Shown one piece after another: positions 32,560 to 43,857 of a stretch of DNA of 64,000 bases. The notes beneath the pieces were generated by a model. The model had not been told where the DNA came from, made no database searches, and worked only from the letters and a program-made list of their open reading frames with translations. Each line of letters opens with the position of its first letter. The stretch's first letter is position 1. The stretch is from positions 1,677,087-1,741,086 of the forward strand of contig OX442314.1 of assembly GCA_949358305.1 (NCBI GenBank). The letters run 5' to 3'. The position numbers were made by a program, and so were the translations under genes. Source of the stretch: Strigamia acuminata. Taxonomy: Eukaryota; Arthropoda; Chilopoda; Geophilomorpha; Linotaeniidae.

Positions 32560-33026
32560 TGAAGAGTTGTGATGGCCTGTGCGCTGCAGAAATAACTGGA
32601 AACATTATTTTGGCTGGGCGGATAAATCGGACACGCGTCCGCCATCTTTTATTACAAAAGTTGTAGAAAAAATCACTTGAGTTCGAGGCTAATTGTCCTC
32701 GATCTCGTACAAAACAAAAGACAGAACGAATCATTGTCTTTACACAATGATCCATTCTTTACATTAAGAGCAGGCCAAGTTAATCAATAAACTTGATCCA
32801 AAACAAAGCAAACAGTAAGTGCTCTTTAGAGCGGATGACAATGTGAGATGTGTTATCGCAAATAATGATCGGTCGCGGTACCGTAACACGCATTGAATAA
32901 AAACCAGGATTGACCGATCACATGAACAGGTCTAGAAGCAATAACACATCAAATGCACTAAGCCGTAAAGGTGCATTTAACTTCACACGCGCGCACGGGG
33001 ACAAACAGCAAAACATCAACCCAACA
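32560..33026 (-). repeat. Copia 3' LTR
   Basis: 467 bp, paired with 39,039-39,505 and apparently identical to it. Confidence 0.93.
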
Positions 33027-33043
33027 AATCCCCCTTTGTTTAG

Positions 33044-36000
33044 CTATTTGTCTATCACAAAAATGTACTCGCACAGCGCGTTCAACCGGGACTTTGCTAA
33101 CCATTTCGTTAGGATATCCGCGACATTTAATTCGCCGGAAACATGCTCGATCAAAAACGTTCCTTTCTCAAACCAATCTCTAACGAAATGGAGCTTCACG
33201 TCTATATGTTTATTTGCCCTGTTCTCGATCCTATTCTTACAGTATTGGATAGCCGGCTGGCTATCCGCAAAAACACAGGGCGTATTTCGCTCGAGACAAA
33301 ACATTATCTTCGCGTCGTAAAGGCGCTCGAGCCAAATAACTTCTTTCACCCCATCGACCACGGCGAGAAATTCGCTCTCCATGATTGACAGGGAGGTCAT
33401 CGATTGTTTGTGGCAATTCCACGAGATGGGAATGCCACCCATATAGACAATATGTCCCCCAAAGCTTCGTCGTCTGTCTTGATCTAGGGCAAACGACGCG
33501 TCGGTGTAAACTGTCAAATTCTCGTTTTTACAGTTCGATAAGTTAATCGAATAATTCGACGTGGTGGCCAAATATCGCAGGACCTGCAGTAACATATTGA
33601 CATGGCGCGTCGAATGCGTCTCGTTATACTGGGAAAGCACTATTACTGAAAACAGTATGTCGGGTCTGGTTCGGCTGGCGATGAACAACAGACTTCCGAC
33701 CAGAGATCTGTACGGGAATGAGGTGTCGACCCTTTCTCCGGTTCTTACACTTTGAATCATGGTTCCCGGGGTTACTGGAACCTTTACTCGATGGCACGAG
33801 TCAATCCCGTACGCTTTACAAAGCTTTTCAATATATTTCCGTTGGTGGATTTTAATCATGCCCCCGGACCTATCAAACTCGATTCCTAAAAGTAAAGTTA
33901 CGGGTCCCAGACTCACTACTTCAAACGATTCCCGTAACCACTTCAAAACGCATTGTTCCACATAGTCATCCTTCGAGAACAGCACGATATCGTCCACGTA
34001 GAAGATGACTATCGCGTCGTTGTCTAGGGCATAGACACAGTTTAAACCCAACAACGGTTGAAAGCCCAATTCAAGTAGTCGTATGTGGAGGACCTGGTAC
34101 CACATACGACCGGACTGGTGTAATCCATAAAGTGCTTTTAAAAGCATCCAGCATTTATGCTTATTATGGGCGGTACGATATCCCTTGGGGATCTCCATGT
34201 ACTGTACCGTATCGAGGTCCCCGTAAAGGTACGCGGCCTTGATATCCAGGTGTAAATCCCGCCATCCCTTGAGTATCACCAAAGTGCAAAAGAACACTAT
34301 CACTAGCACAAAGTTGACGACAGGGGAGAACACCTCCGTAAAGTCAACTCCGGGCTTTTGCTTAAAGCCCTGTGCGACGAGTCGGGCTCGGTAGCGTTGG
34401 ATAACACCCGTGTGGTCGCGCTTCATTTTGTATATCCATTTCGATCCCAAGAGAGTCGTACCCTCGTCTAAAGTTGTTTTGTCAACTTCCTTGTAAACCG
34501 TTCTTTCATCGAACACATCAATTTCCTCTCTCATGGCTTTTATCCAATCAGGACGCTTGATGTGGTACATGGCTTCTTCGTAGGTTTCTGGCTCGACGGC
34601 ACAGAAACCTGCAAACCCTAACGGTTCACCGTCCCCCTCTAATGTCTTAAAGTCAAATAAGGTCGCATCATATGCGTACCCTTCTTCATCGCACCACCGT
34701 GCGATATCAACTCGACTTCTTATCTTGTCCTTCAAGGGCGTGATGTAAACAACATCTATTTGTCCCGCCGTCGCTCCGTCTCTACGGACGGATGCGCGTC
34801 GTTCCCATTCCGCCATGTTTAACGGCAGTAGTTCCGGATGCAACATCACGTTCCCTTGCTTTTTCTTTGATCGTGATCCACGCCGTGTTTGAATCCCAGG
34901 AGGAATTTCAGGTTCCCTATCATTGTCAGGATAGATGTTGAAGTAATTCACATCATCCCCCTTCGCCCCACCAATTTCTTCAACAGGCTCATCCTCTGTA
35001 TCCCCGTCCCCAAGAATAGGGTTCCCCTCAACGGGCATGAGTGGGGGTTGCTGAGCTGCCTGTTTAGGGACTGGCCTCAATTCAGGTCTAAGAGTAGGCT
35101 TTGGGGTCGTGGGCAATGCGGGTTTCACTTTTTGTTGCGGAACAGGCTGTGGAACTTCCTGTATCGCAGGAGGGGGTTCCGGAATCTCCGGAACTTCTAG
35201 GACCTCCGGGATCCCCGGAGCCTTCTGAATTATCGGGTCGCCAGCAACACTGTCGTCGTCAGAAAATGACCCATTGAACGAGTCCGAACTCGAAGTATCA
35301 AAGTCATTCTCCAATTCAGGCGACGTGACCGTTCCTAATTCAAACCAGAAATTGTTTTCAAAAATTTTGACGTGTTTAGATAAAAACACCTGATTTTTAT
35401 TCGGATCCCAAATTCTATAGCCGCGTGTAGAAGCGGCGTATCCAATTAATGCCCCAGCCCATGCCCTGTCTTGTAATTTCCCACCCCGAGTCTGAGATGG
35501 GATATGGACATAAGTCAATGAGCCAATGCACTTGACATGGCGAAGAGACAATTTCTTATTGTAAAACACAGAATAAGGTGTTTTCCCACCAATTCCCGTA
35601 TGTGGAAAACGGTTTTTCAGATATACAACTGAAACGGCAAGCTCTGCCCATAAAGTGGCGGGAAATTTATTCTCAAAAAGAAGTGCCCGAGTACCATTAA
35701 GAATGGTACGGTTCGCCCGTTCGGCGACCGAATTCATTTCTGGGCTGTATGCATTAGTCCTCATACACTTAAGCCCAATTGTTGCCACATAATCGTCCCA
35801 TTGTCTAGATATGAACTCCCCTCCATTATCAGTTTTTATAGCCTTCACCTTCTTAGAGGTCGTTCGCTCAACTTCAAGTAGCCACCGCTTGAAATGTCCT
35901 AAAACGTCACTTTTCCGTTTCATGATAATTATCCACATAAAGCGGGAAAAATCATCGATGAGAATGAGATAATAGTACGCCCCACCCAACGTTTGAACTG

Positions 36001-37960
36001 GAGCGGGGCCCCACACGTCTAAGTGCACTATTTCCAAAATACTTTTTGTCGTAATTCCAATTATTGGGGGAAAACTGGCACGTGTACTCTTCGCCCTGGC
36101 GCAAAAGTCACACGTCGACAACTCCTTATTCGAGAGTTTCAGCCCAAAAACATCAGTTGACTTCTCTAAACCCGCAATTCCCTTTGCATTTAAATGCCCT
36201 AAGCGGGAGTGCCAAATGTCCATCGTTTGAGCCTTATCTTTCTTGTCAAAAGTTTTAACCCCATTAGTAGAATTATTCCCATTCTCTGCTTTGTTCTGCA
36301 CAATTGAACTTGCCTCCTTAGAGGCATTGGCAGTCTTTGCCTTAATTTTATTCGAAACATTCGCTTGCGCATTAGTCGTAACATTCGCAGGCGCGTTGTT
36401 CGCAACACTCGCTTGCCCCTTTATCGCTGGTGCAGGTTTCCCTGACTCACTCGAATTTTGGGTTAATGCGTCCTTAAAACTAGGGTATGTTAGTATCGAA
36501 TTTACAACTTCATCGCCTTTTATAAGCGGACTAGAAGACACTGTCGCAGCCTGTTGCGCAGGTAATGCGGCAGTGTTCACAGGAGAAATACGACAATTGA
36601 CCTTATACATCCGATCACTCGTGCGTTCCGCAGTGATGGAAGGGTCATCAATTTTGTCGTTATAAATAACCATTTTGCCATTTTTAATCATGGTCGTTGC
36701 CCCAGCTTCATCCGTGCGACCCAACGAAATCAAATTCTTCCTAAAGTTGGGTGCATAAAATACATTTTGCAATGTAAGTGCACGGGTGCGGGTTCCGTAA
36801 ATCGATGTCAATGTCACATTTCCTATTCCTTCGATTCTCGACTTTCCTTCTCCCTGTTGCACGTGGCCAGTTAATGGCTTGAAGTCGGAGAACCAGTCTT
36901 TGTTGAAGGAGAAATGGTCCGTCGCCCCTGTGTCGACGTACCATTGCGAATCATAATTCGCGTGAGACACGTGGGAAGCCGGCACAGGGGGTTGCTGTTG
37001 AAGCCAAATCGCCGCAGAGTAATAAGAGACTGGAGAGTCGCTGAATATGTCAGCCTGTGTGACAGCGGCCTTTTGCTGGCCCCTTCCACGTCCCTTGCCC
37101 CGTGGATTGCCTCTAAATTGTCCAGTTTGGTTCCCTTTTGGTTGGAATTGCTGTTTCGGCGGAGTAGGGCATTCACGGGCGAAGTGGCCCGTCCCACCGC
37201 AAGTAAAACAGATGCGTGGGCCGCCGGGTGCATTGCCACCACGTCCACGTTGTCTTCCGCCTTGGTTAAAGAAAGCGCCAGTGCTCTCCAATGGCGTCTT
37301 GGAAGGCACGCCAAACTCGTCGGTCGTTACGTGTAAGCGGTTGTATTCGCCTACCAGGCGTTCCTTGACCGCTGCTGCCGTGAACTCTGCGTCACCCCAG
37401 TGATAAACCGTCTGCTTGACCGGTTCGTATTGGGGTGGCAACAGGTCGAGGTATTGAAAGGCGTGAAACTCGTCCGTAATGTTTATCTTGACGTCGGCAA
37501 GTTGCACGACCTTTCGGTCAACTCGTGCGGTGAAAACAAACATCTCTTCGTTTTCATGCAACCGCATGTCCAAAAATTCCCGGCGAAGACGGGCTTTACG
37601 TGCCCGTGTCGTGGGCTGGTAGGCAGCTTTCAGTGCCTCCCACACCTCCTTCGCAGTAGCGTGGGCGACAGCCACAACCTGTTGGGCCTCGCCACACGCC
37701 AGACAAATGGTGGAGCGAGCCCTTTCCTCGCCTTTCTCGAAATCCCTTGTCTCTCGAAACGGTGATCCGGCCGGCGGCTCTTTCGTCTTGCCGGTCACGT
37801 GGCCCCAAACTCCGTACGATTGGAGAAGGAGCTGGACTTGTACGCTCCAAGTCGGGTAGTTGGTTCCGTCCAACTTTTTCACGTCCTTGTAATCATCATG
37901 GCGATCGTAGGACGCCATTTCGGGAAATTTGCGACGAAATTTAGTGAAGAACCGAAGCAC
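33044..37960 (-). CDS. Copia gag-pol polyprotein
   Basis: One open frame of 1638 codons; the start is probably the second Met (37,918, MASYDRHDD). Domains in order: gag with NYPTWSVQVQLLL, CCHC knuckle CFTCGGTGHFAREC, protease WYVDTGATDHF, pre-integrase HLDV region, integrase core (DDFSRFMW, KTDNGGEF, NSVAERANRT), a Pro/acidic linker, reverse transcriptase (GSKWIYKMKRD, LDIKAAYL, FYVDDIVLF) and RNase H (YTDASFA, SIMESEFLA, HIDVKLHFVRDW). This is the Ty1/copia order, with integrase before reverse transcriptase. No frameshifts or stops are visible, so it is potentially autonomous. Confidence 0.95.
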   Translation of the reverse strand: MLRFFTKFRRKFPEMASYDRHDDYKDVKKLDGTNYPTWSVQVQLLLQSYGVWGHVTGKTKEPPAGSPFRETRDFEKGEERARSTICLACGEAQQVVAVAHATAKEVWEALKAAYQPTTRARKARLRREFLDMRLHENEEMFVFTARVDRKVVQLADVKINITDEFHAFQYLDLLPPQYEPVKQTVYHWGDAEFTAAAVKERLVGEYNRLHVTTDEFGVPSKTPLESTGAFFNQGGRQRGRGGNAPGGPRICFTCGGTGHFARECPTPPKQQFQPKGNQTGQFRGNPRGKGRGRGQQKAAVTQADIFSDSPVSYYSAAIWLQQQPPVPASHVSHANYDSQWYVDTGATDHFSFNKDWFSDFKPLTGHVQQGEGKSRIEGIGNVTLTSIYGTRTRALTLQNVFYAPNFRKNLISLGRTDEAGATTMIKNGKMVIYNDKIDDPSITAERTSDRMYKVNCRISPVNTAALPAQQAATVSSSPLIKGDEVVNSILTYPSFKDALTQNSSESGKPAPAIKGQASVANNAPANVTTNAQANVSNKIKAKTANASKEASSIVQNKAENGNNSTNGVKTFDKKDKAQTMDIWHSRLGHLNAKGIAGLEKSTDVFGLKLSNKELSTCDFCARAKSTRASFPPIIGITTKSILEIVHLDVWGPAPVQTLGGAYYYLILIDDFSRFMWIIIMKRKSDVLGHFKRWLLEVERTTSKKVKAIKTDNGGEFISRQWDDYVATIGLKCMRTNAYSPEMNSVAERANRTILNGTRALLFENKFPATLWAELAVSVVYLKNRFPHTGIGGKTPYSVFYNKKLSLRHVKCIGSLTYVHIPSQTRGGKLQDRAWAGALIGYAASTRGYRIWDPNKNQVFLSKHVKIFENNFWFELGTVTSPELENDFDTSSSDSFNGSFSDDDSVAGDPIIQKAPGIPEVLEVPEIPEPPPAIQEVPQPVPQQKVKPALPTTPKPTLRPELRPVPKQAAQQPPLMPVEGNPILGDGDTEDEPVEEIGGAKGDDVNYFNIYPDNDREPEIPPGIQTRRGSRSKKKQGNVMLHPELLPLNMAEWERRASVRRDGATAGQIDVVYITPLKDKIRSRVDIARWCDEEGYAYDATLFDFKTLEGDGEPLGFAGFCAVEPETYEEAMYHIKRPDWIKAMREEIDVFDERTVYKEVDKTTLDEGTTLLGSKWIYKMKRDHTGVIQRYRARLVAQGFKQKPGVDFTEVFSPVVNFVLVIVFFCTLVILKGWRDLHLDIKAAYLYGDLDTVQYMEIPKGYRTAHNKHKCWMLLKALYGLHQSGRMWYQVLHIRLLELGFQPLLGLNCVYALDNDAIVIFYVDDIVLFSKDDYVEQCVLKWLRESFEVVSLGPVTLLLGIEFDRSGGMIKIHQRKYIEKLCKAYGIDSCHRVKVPVTPGTMIQSVRTGERVDTSFPYRSLVGSLLFIASRTRPDILFSVIVLSQYNETHSTRHVNMLLQVLRYLATTSNYSINLSNCKNENLTVYTDASFALDQDRRRSFGGHIVYMGGIPISWNCHKQSMTSLSIMESEFLAVVDGVKEVIWLERLYDAKIMFCLERNTPCVFADSQPAIQYCKNRIENRANKHIDVKLHFVRDWFEKGTFLIEHVSGELNVADILTKWLAKSRLNALCEYIFVIDK

Positions 37961-39023
37961 CAGTCACACAAACCACGTAAATTCGTCGCACGGATGTACA
38001 AATAGCCCCCAAAAGGCAAGGAGAGCAATACACACTTCCCGGGGGTCAATCCTTTTAAGAAGGAGAAAATACTTCAACTGGGTACTCTACCAGCTTCCGA
38101 TCGAGTCACCTAGTGCCCGCGGGACGGCTGGCTTGCCACGAGACAGCCCCAGTTGAAAATGAGACTCCACTTGGGTGAATACCCGAAGGGTGGAGAATAT
38201 ACTAAATATCCCACAACAAAAACCTTAATTTCTAACAGAGTTTCACGACAGTAAATTATATTACACTTTTTGATGTGAAGCTGGTAAAGTTGCGGCGAAT
38301 TGCGGGTGCAAAGCGTCGCAATAACGTCCTTCGAGAACGAAACGTTGCTCCCACGTCGTCGTACGCACGGAAAATGGGCTGTCGTGCCGTCCGCGTGCAC
38401 ACTTCCGTGCGATCGCGGGAAAATCAACGTCGCGCTCGTCCGCGCCTTCGTGAGACGAACTCCGGGGTCCGAAACACGGAAAATAACGCCTGCACACACG
38501 CTTAACGTGTGCAGGACTTCTCGGTGACCGCAGACTTCTCTGCGTGTTGCAAAAATCGTCGTTCGCGACGAAAATCTCAAAAAGAAAATGGCCGCCGTCG
38601 CGAAAATCTTCCGTGATGGCGTTCAAACGTGCTTATTTCGCACGAAAATCGACAAAATAATGTCCTACCGTCGTTTGTATCCTTGTTGTGTGCTTATTTG
38701 TGCACACAACACTGATGAAAATTCCCACGAAGTGATTCTCGTCGCACACACACGTAGAAATTCTCGAAGCACAAATCTCGACCGTCGTTTATTTGCACGA
38801 CGTCGAGGCGACGAAAAACATAAATTTCCGAACCAAAAACGTATCCAAACGATCCGCTAGTGTCGAAGAATCGTCCGCACACGTTGTCACGACGATTCTG
38901 CGATGAAATCCGCACCGAAAACTCGTTTTTACGACGAGCTGGGCGGGCGCACACTCGGCGACTTCTCGTAGTCGCAAAATGGCCGTTTCTTCTCCAAAAA
39001 CGTCGTTGCCAGATCGTTTTTAC

Positions 39024-39035
39024 CCTCTGCTACCA
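39024..39035 (-). other. Copia primer-binding site (initiator tRNA-Met)
   Basis: The plus strand reads CCTCTGCTACCA, the 3' end of animal initiator tRNA-Met including CCA, so the element strand is complementary to it. It lies three bases inside the 5' LTR, the usual site for priming minus-strand synthesis. Confidence 0.85.
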
Positions 39036-39038
39036 CTT

Positions 39039-39505
39039 TGAAGAGTTGTGATGGCCTGTGCGCTGCAGAAATAACTGGAAACATTATTTTGGCTGGGCGG
39101 ATAAATCGGACACGCGTCCGCCATCTTTTATTACAAAAGTTGTAGAAAAAATCACTTGAGTTCGAGGCTAATTGTCCTCGATCTCGTACAAAACAAAAGA
39201 CAGAACGAATCATTGTCTTTACACAATGATCCATTCTTTACATTAAGAGCAGGCCAAGTTAATCAATAAACTTGATCCAAAACAAAGCAAACAGTAAGTG
39301 CTCTTTAGAGCGGATGACAATGTGAGATGTGTTATCGCAAATAATGATCGGTCGCGGTACCGTAACACGCATTGAATAAAAACCAGGATTGACCGATCAC
39401 ATGAACAGGTCTAGAAGCAATAACACATCAAATGCACTAAGCCGTAAAGGTGCATTTAACTTCACACGCGCGCACGGGGACAAACAGCAAAACATCAACC
39501 CAACA
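39039..39505 (-). repeat. Copia 5' LTR
   Basis: 467-bp LTR at the promoter end of the element, apparently identical to 32,560-33,026. Confidence 0.93.
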
Positions 39506-39792
39506 TACCTGCCTAAGTCGGCTTTTGATGCGGCCAAGCGGTCCTCCAGTGCGTCGAGTGCTAGCACGGTGTCGTCAATCTCCTGGTCGCTTCTTGCTTG
39601 GTCCAGTGTGGCGTCAAACGTTAGTTGCACTCGCTTCTGCTTTTGTTCGAGCTGTTGCAGCCATAATTCAATTGTGGCTTGCGGAATTGCAGCTCTCCCA
39701 TTCAGCGCAGTGGTGATCGTGGTCAGGAGTGTTTCTGTGACCATCATGGCCGCTCGGAATGCTTTGTTCTTTAACTCGAAATTTCTCACCAT
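39506..39792 (-). CDS. BEL gag N-terminal part, cut off by Copia
   Basis: The frame starts at 39,792 (MVRNFELKNKAF) and includes a coiled-coil-like stretch (ELWLQQLEQKQKRVQLTFD). It runs to the TACCT target duplication, where Copia begins. Its continuation is at 32,559 downwards, so the insertion disrupts the BEL coding region. Confidence 0.8.
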
Positions 39793-39831
39793 TTTAGTAG
39801 ATTTGTTAGATAAATTCGGAATTTAAAATGT

Positions 39832-39850
39832 TCCCGGGTTTCGGCACCAA
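39832..39850 (-). other. BEL primer-binding site
   Basis: The plus strand reads TCCCGGGTTTCGGCACCA immediately before the 5' LTR, which has the form of a tRNA 3' end with CCA. The tRNA identity was not established. Confidence 0.65.
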
Positions 39851-40341
39851 TGTTAAACTTGAAGTAAATAAAAAGATATTCAAAGTTTACCAATCAATTT
39901 CTAAAGTCCTTGACTACAAGTGAATGTAACAGTTGAAAATCGCGTTGAAGTCCAAAATGGCGTTGGAGTATAAAGGAGCACGACCACACAGTTTTAGTTG
40001 AAAAAGTACACTGAGTTTATTCTATTCATAAAAGGAAAAGGAAATGCAAATGACACGGTTCACAGAACCAATCACAAGCATCGGTAAGATAGGGGAATGA
40101 CGTGTTCAGGTGGAGGAATGCAAACGGATTAAAAAGGATTAACAATTTGAGATTCCAATAAAAATGAACAGGTCAGAACATACAAATGAAAGTAAAAGAC
40201 ATATTATAACAAATTAGCAAAATCACAAATTCAATATCAAATTCTCGAACAAAAAATGGAAATACAAAGTAACAATATAAATTCAACAATATTAATACGA
40301 CTCAAATAACAATTCACACGTAAAATCATCCGATTTTCACA
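39851..40341 (-). repeat. BEL 5' LTR
   Basis: 491-bp LTR at the promoter end of the element. It differs from the 3' LTR at a few positions, for example AAGTGAATG versus AAGTGGATG. Confidence 0.9.
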
Positions 40342-40673
40342 CTAATAAAATGGATGAGAACAATATTTTGTTTTGTTTAAAACAAAACAAATAGAACAAC
40401 GGTCATCTCATAACTTTTGGCTTCCATTTCTAAATCTAGGCCTAAAAGCCTATTTCGGGTTCTTCTTGCAACAAATGTTTTTTTGACTTTTTTGACTTTT
40501 CGACCTTTCTGTTTTAGATAACGGCTCGAACTTGATCGCATCAAATTTCCAGGTGAACGTACGAGTAATTCGTGCAACAGCCGTTCTAACTTGCCGTTTT
40601 TATTCACAGAGTGGAACAGTTATGGATATCAACGAAAAAGCACACTGATTTAGTAGTTTAAGAATGAAAAACG

Positions 40674-43549
40674 ATGAAAAAAGTTAAATTTTATAAATCC
40701 CGCCACAGCAGCGACGATGACGACGAAGACGGAGACGATGACACCACCGACGACGATGACAACGAAGACGGAGACGGAGACGACGACATTCCGTACATTC
40801 CCGGGATGATCGCAGTTCCGCCCGCGCCACACGACGCAGTTGAAGAAAACAGCGACGAAGACGAAGACGAAGACAGAGACGAAGACGAAGACGAAGACGA
40901 CGAGGAAGACTACATTCCATACATGCCCGGCATGATCGCCGTTGCGCCCGCGCCACAGCACGAAGTTGAAGAGAACGACATCACAGAAGTATTTCGTCGT
41001 AAATTAATCCAAACTATCAAACAAAATAATTAAAATGAATATAATTTGTATGTAGGAAGTGACTAATATCATTAACGGGCTTCGAGTGCTCCACCCGGAT
41101 TTCTTGGTGGATCGGAATGAAGTTTACGCGATGGTTGAAACCGTGAGTGCGAATCCCAACAGAAGAAACATCGTAATTGATCGTTTGATCGCCGAACGGC
41201 TAAAGCAACCCGAACAAGCGCCGTTGCCCATCCCGGAAGAAAATCAACCGAACACGTTGAACGAATTGATCAACGATGTTGAGGTCGTGAGCAGATTCGT
41301 CCCGAACAAGAGCCGGGAGGAAATCCTCGCGTATCTGGAAGCTTTTCACGAAAATCCAAACCGGGTGCGCTTACGCTTAGTTGTCGGCGAGTTGCTCGAT
41401 ATGCACGGGATGGCGCCGTTTCCCGTGACGAACACAGCCAAGAATGCCGGGAATAACGGGCCGGAAGCAATCGCGTCCTCTTCAACGGAAAAGAATAACA
41501 ATGTGTCGGCGACGATGGAAAATGTCAACTCGATTTTGGAGCTCTTTCCGGACGCTGATCCCGAATACCTGCGCACTTTTCTGGAGAAAAAGAAGAACGA
41601 TGTGAATTACATAAACGCGAAGGTTAACGGGTGGTTGGAAAGTGGTTCGTATCCCAAGTTGGCCGAAGCTCAAAAGGCGGCGGTCAAGCGGAAATTTGTC
41701 AAAAGGTTTTCTACTTATTTTGTTTATTTTGTTTCGTTTTTATGGTGTTTCTATGAACAAAGCGCTTTTAATGTTGTTTTTTTCATGATTTGTCGTTATT
41801 TGTATTGATTTTTGTCATCATTTTCCCCGAATTTATTTTGCAGCAAGTTCAGCGTTGAGGAATTCCTGGAGATGTTCCCAGACCCGGAGAACTACTTCAA
41901 AAACAACTACCGAGTCATGAGTGCACCTTACCGGTTGCACGTTGAATGCTACGTCAGTAACCAGTTCCGATACGCGTTCAAAAACGACTTGACGCAAGTG
42001 ATGGAGAAACACCGCTTCCACCTCACGCCCATCATGAAAGAGATGAATGCGCTCTGGAACGTTTCGCCCACTGACGGTGAATTCATTAAACGGAAATAAC
42101 AAATTGTGACTGTCTGGTCTCATCCAGGGCAACCTAGGGTCAAGATACGCTGGGGTGGGACGCATGCTCACGTAAATAAAGACAAGAGACTCCAGATTGT
42201 TGGGTTTGGTGACCTTTAATGTGCTGTCTAGTTGTTGGAGATCCCCGTCTAACTGCCCAATATTTTGGTCATAACTTACTTTTAATGATGCGGTTATTGT
42301 TGTTTTATTTACTTTATTTTAGCATTATTAGGTCTAATATTAGGCTTAATAATGATAATAACAACAGGAATCGCCTCCACAAGGGTAGGGCTGACCTCGG
42401 GTCCATTGAGCAGTGTGTGTCAGTGACGCTGGATACCCTTGGGTGGCCAAACGGTAACAAAATAATCAACTAATTCGATTAATTACAGAACCATTAATCA
42501 AGAAAAGAAGGGAGGCCGTGAGGAAAAAGAAGGTGAAGAGCCCCCTGAAAGTGATGCCACGACGAATCGACGAACTCTTCTACAAAGAGAAGTTCTTCAT
42601 CGAGATGGAAGACAGGATCATTCGTACAGTTTAAAAAGCAAACATCGTGTCGTGTAAATACATGTCATTCTTTTTCTAGAATACAAGAAGGACAAGGAGG
42701 CAGAACGTCTGAGTAAAATCGAAGCGGCGAAGGCAAACGACGAACTGATGGAGTGCAGTTGCTGCTTCGAGAACGAAGTGCTCCTGGAGGACATGCTGCA
42801 GTGCACGGACGGGCACTTGTTCTGCAGATTGTGCATCCGGCGCCACTTCCTGTGCCTCGAGCCGTACTGCGAGCACGAGTTTCCGCCCATCGTGCTGCAG
42901 GATGTGTTACCGCCCAATGTGTTTTCAAACGTCGTGCGCAAGATGCAGGAGGAGGAGATCCGCCGCGCTGACATCCCGGATCTCGAGTCGTGTCCTCACT
43001 GCCCGTTTTGCGCCATCATTCCGGACGCGGACCTCAAGAACTTCCGCTGCCTGAACCCGGAATGTCTCAAAGTGACGTGCAGGTGACAAAGAAGAAAAAA
43101 GTAATAAACGAAATGCTAATTTAGTTTGCAAATGAAGGTTGTGCAAGGAACCGAACCATCTCCCGCTGGACTGCGACAAGAAAAAATCCACCAAGAAGGC
43201 GAAACAAAAGTCCCATCCGGAAGCGCAGGCGGTCGGGCTGCTCCACGACCCGACCAAAACGCCGTTCGCGGCCGTGCAGCAGGCCCAGCAAGAGTACGCG
43301 CAGGGCTTCATGCCAATGGTCAACGAACGTGGCCAAATTGACTTCCAGCGACTCACTCAGCAGCAGCAAGCCCAAGCTCAATTGATGGTTGCCGCCAACG
43401 CCAATGCCAACGGCATCATCCGACCAGTACTACCTGCGCCAAGGCGTCTGCCCAGGCCTCCGCCCAGGCCTCCGCCCAGTTTTCTGTCCTGGCTTATGCC
43501 CAGTCCGCCAGGCAACAACAGCAACAACCGGAAGAAGCGAGGCAAGTAG
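40674..43549 (+). CDS. RNF216-like protein lacking RING2, gene C
   Basis: Exons 40674-40988, 41056-41705, 41844-42076, 42489-42623, 42680-43082 and 43138-43549 join in phase, giving 715 residues. Exon 1 is acidic with two PGMIAV motifs; exon 2 has the three CUE-like segments (LELFPDADPEYLRTFLEKK); exon 3 the FLEMFPDPENYF region; exon 5 RING1 and IBR start. Two in-frame deletions stand out. RING1 lacks 11 residues between CIRRH and CLEPYC. In exon 6 the text goes from CKEPNHLPLDCD straight to KKSTKKAKQ of the tail, removing RING2, its catalytic Cys and intron 6. The tail ends GNNSNNRKKRGK. With no catalytic Cys it cannot form the ubiquitin thioester of an RBR ligase; a regulatory, dominant-negative or decaying role is possible. 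A solo LTR lies in intron 3. Confidence 0.82.
42105..42459 (+). mobile_element. Solo LTR in intron 3 of gene C
   Basis: TGTGACTG at the start and GGTAACA at the end (one change from GTCACA). Same position and family as in genes A and D. Confidence 0.62.
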
Positions 43550-43857
43550 TCGTCGTCGTCTTAATTCGTTTTTCTCTTTGGCATCCAAGGACGTTGTGAA
43601 CACAAACAAATATCAATTTTTTTCATTGTTTGTTCTTTGAAATCGATGGATTGATTGATTGGTCCTCGTGTACATAAACAGAAATTCTATTTTACTTCTC
43701 AATTTTATTTTAAATTCAGAATAAATGACGGTGAACTCGATTTGGAATTTGACTTTATGATTATTTACATGATTAGCACTTCACATCTTATCAATTCAAT
43801 TTAATTTCCGCACGAGAAGAAGAATAATGTCAGAGCGCCATTTTTCAGTCGCGTCAG

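Larger units (their letters stand above)
32560..39505 (-). mobile_element. Complete Copia retrotransposon, nested in BEL
   Basis: Two 467-bp LTRs (32,560-33,026 and 39,039-39,505) look identical by eye. In element orientation they start TGTTGGG and end CTCTTCA. TACCT flanks both sides (32,555-32,559 and 39,506-39,510). A primer-binding site for initiator tRNA-Met, a purine tract (AAAGGGGGATT at 33,027-33,037) and one uninterrupted polyprotein are present. Identical LTRs mean a recent insertion, later than that of the host BEL element. Confidence 0.95.
27087..40341 (-). mobile_element. BEL/Pao LTR retrotransposon carrying a nested Copia
   Basis: Two LTRs of 491 bp each (27,087-27,577 and 39,851-40,341) start TGTGAAAATC and end AAGTTTAACA in element orientation. 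CTAAT flanks both sides (27,082-27,086 and 40,342-40,346), the 5-bp duplication usual for BEL/Pao. Inside on the minus strand are gag, protease, reverse transcriptase, RNase H and integrase. By eye the LTRs differ at at least four positions. Copia (32,560-39,505) splits its gag reading frame. It sits about 330 bp upstream of the gene C start codon. Confidence 0.93.
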
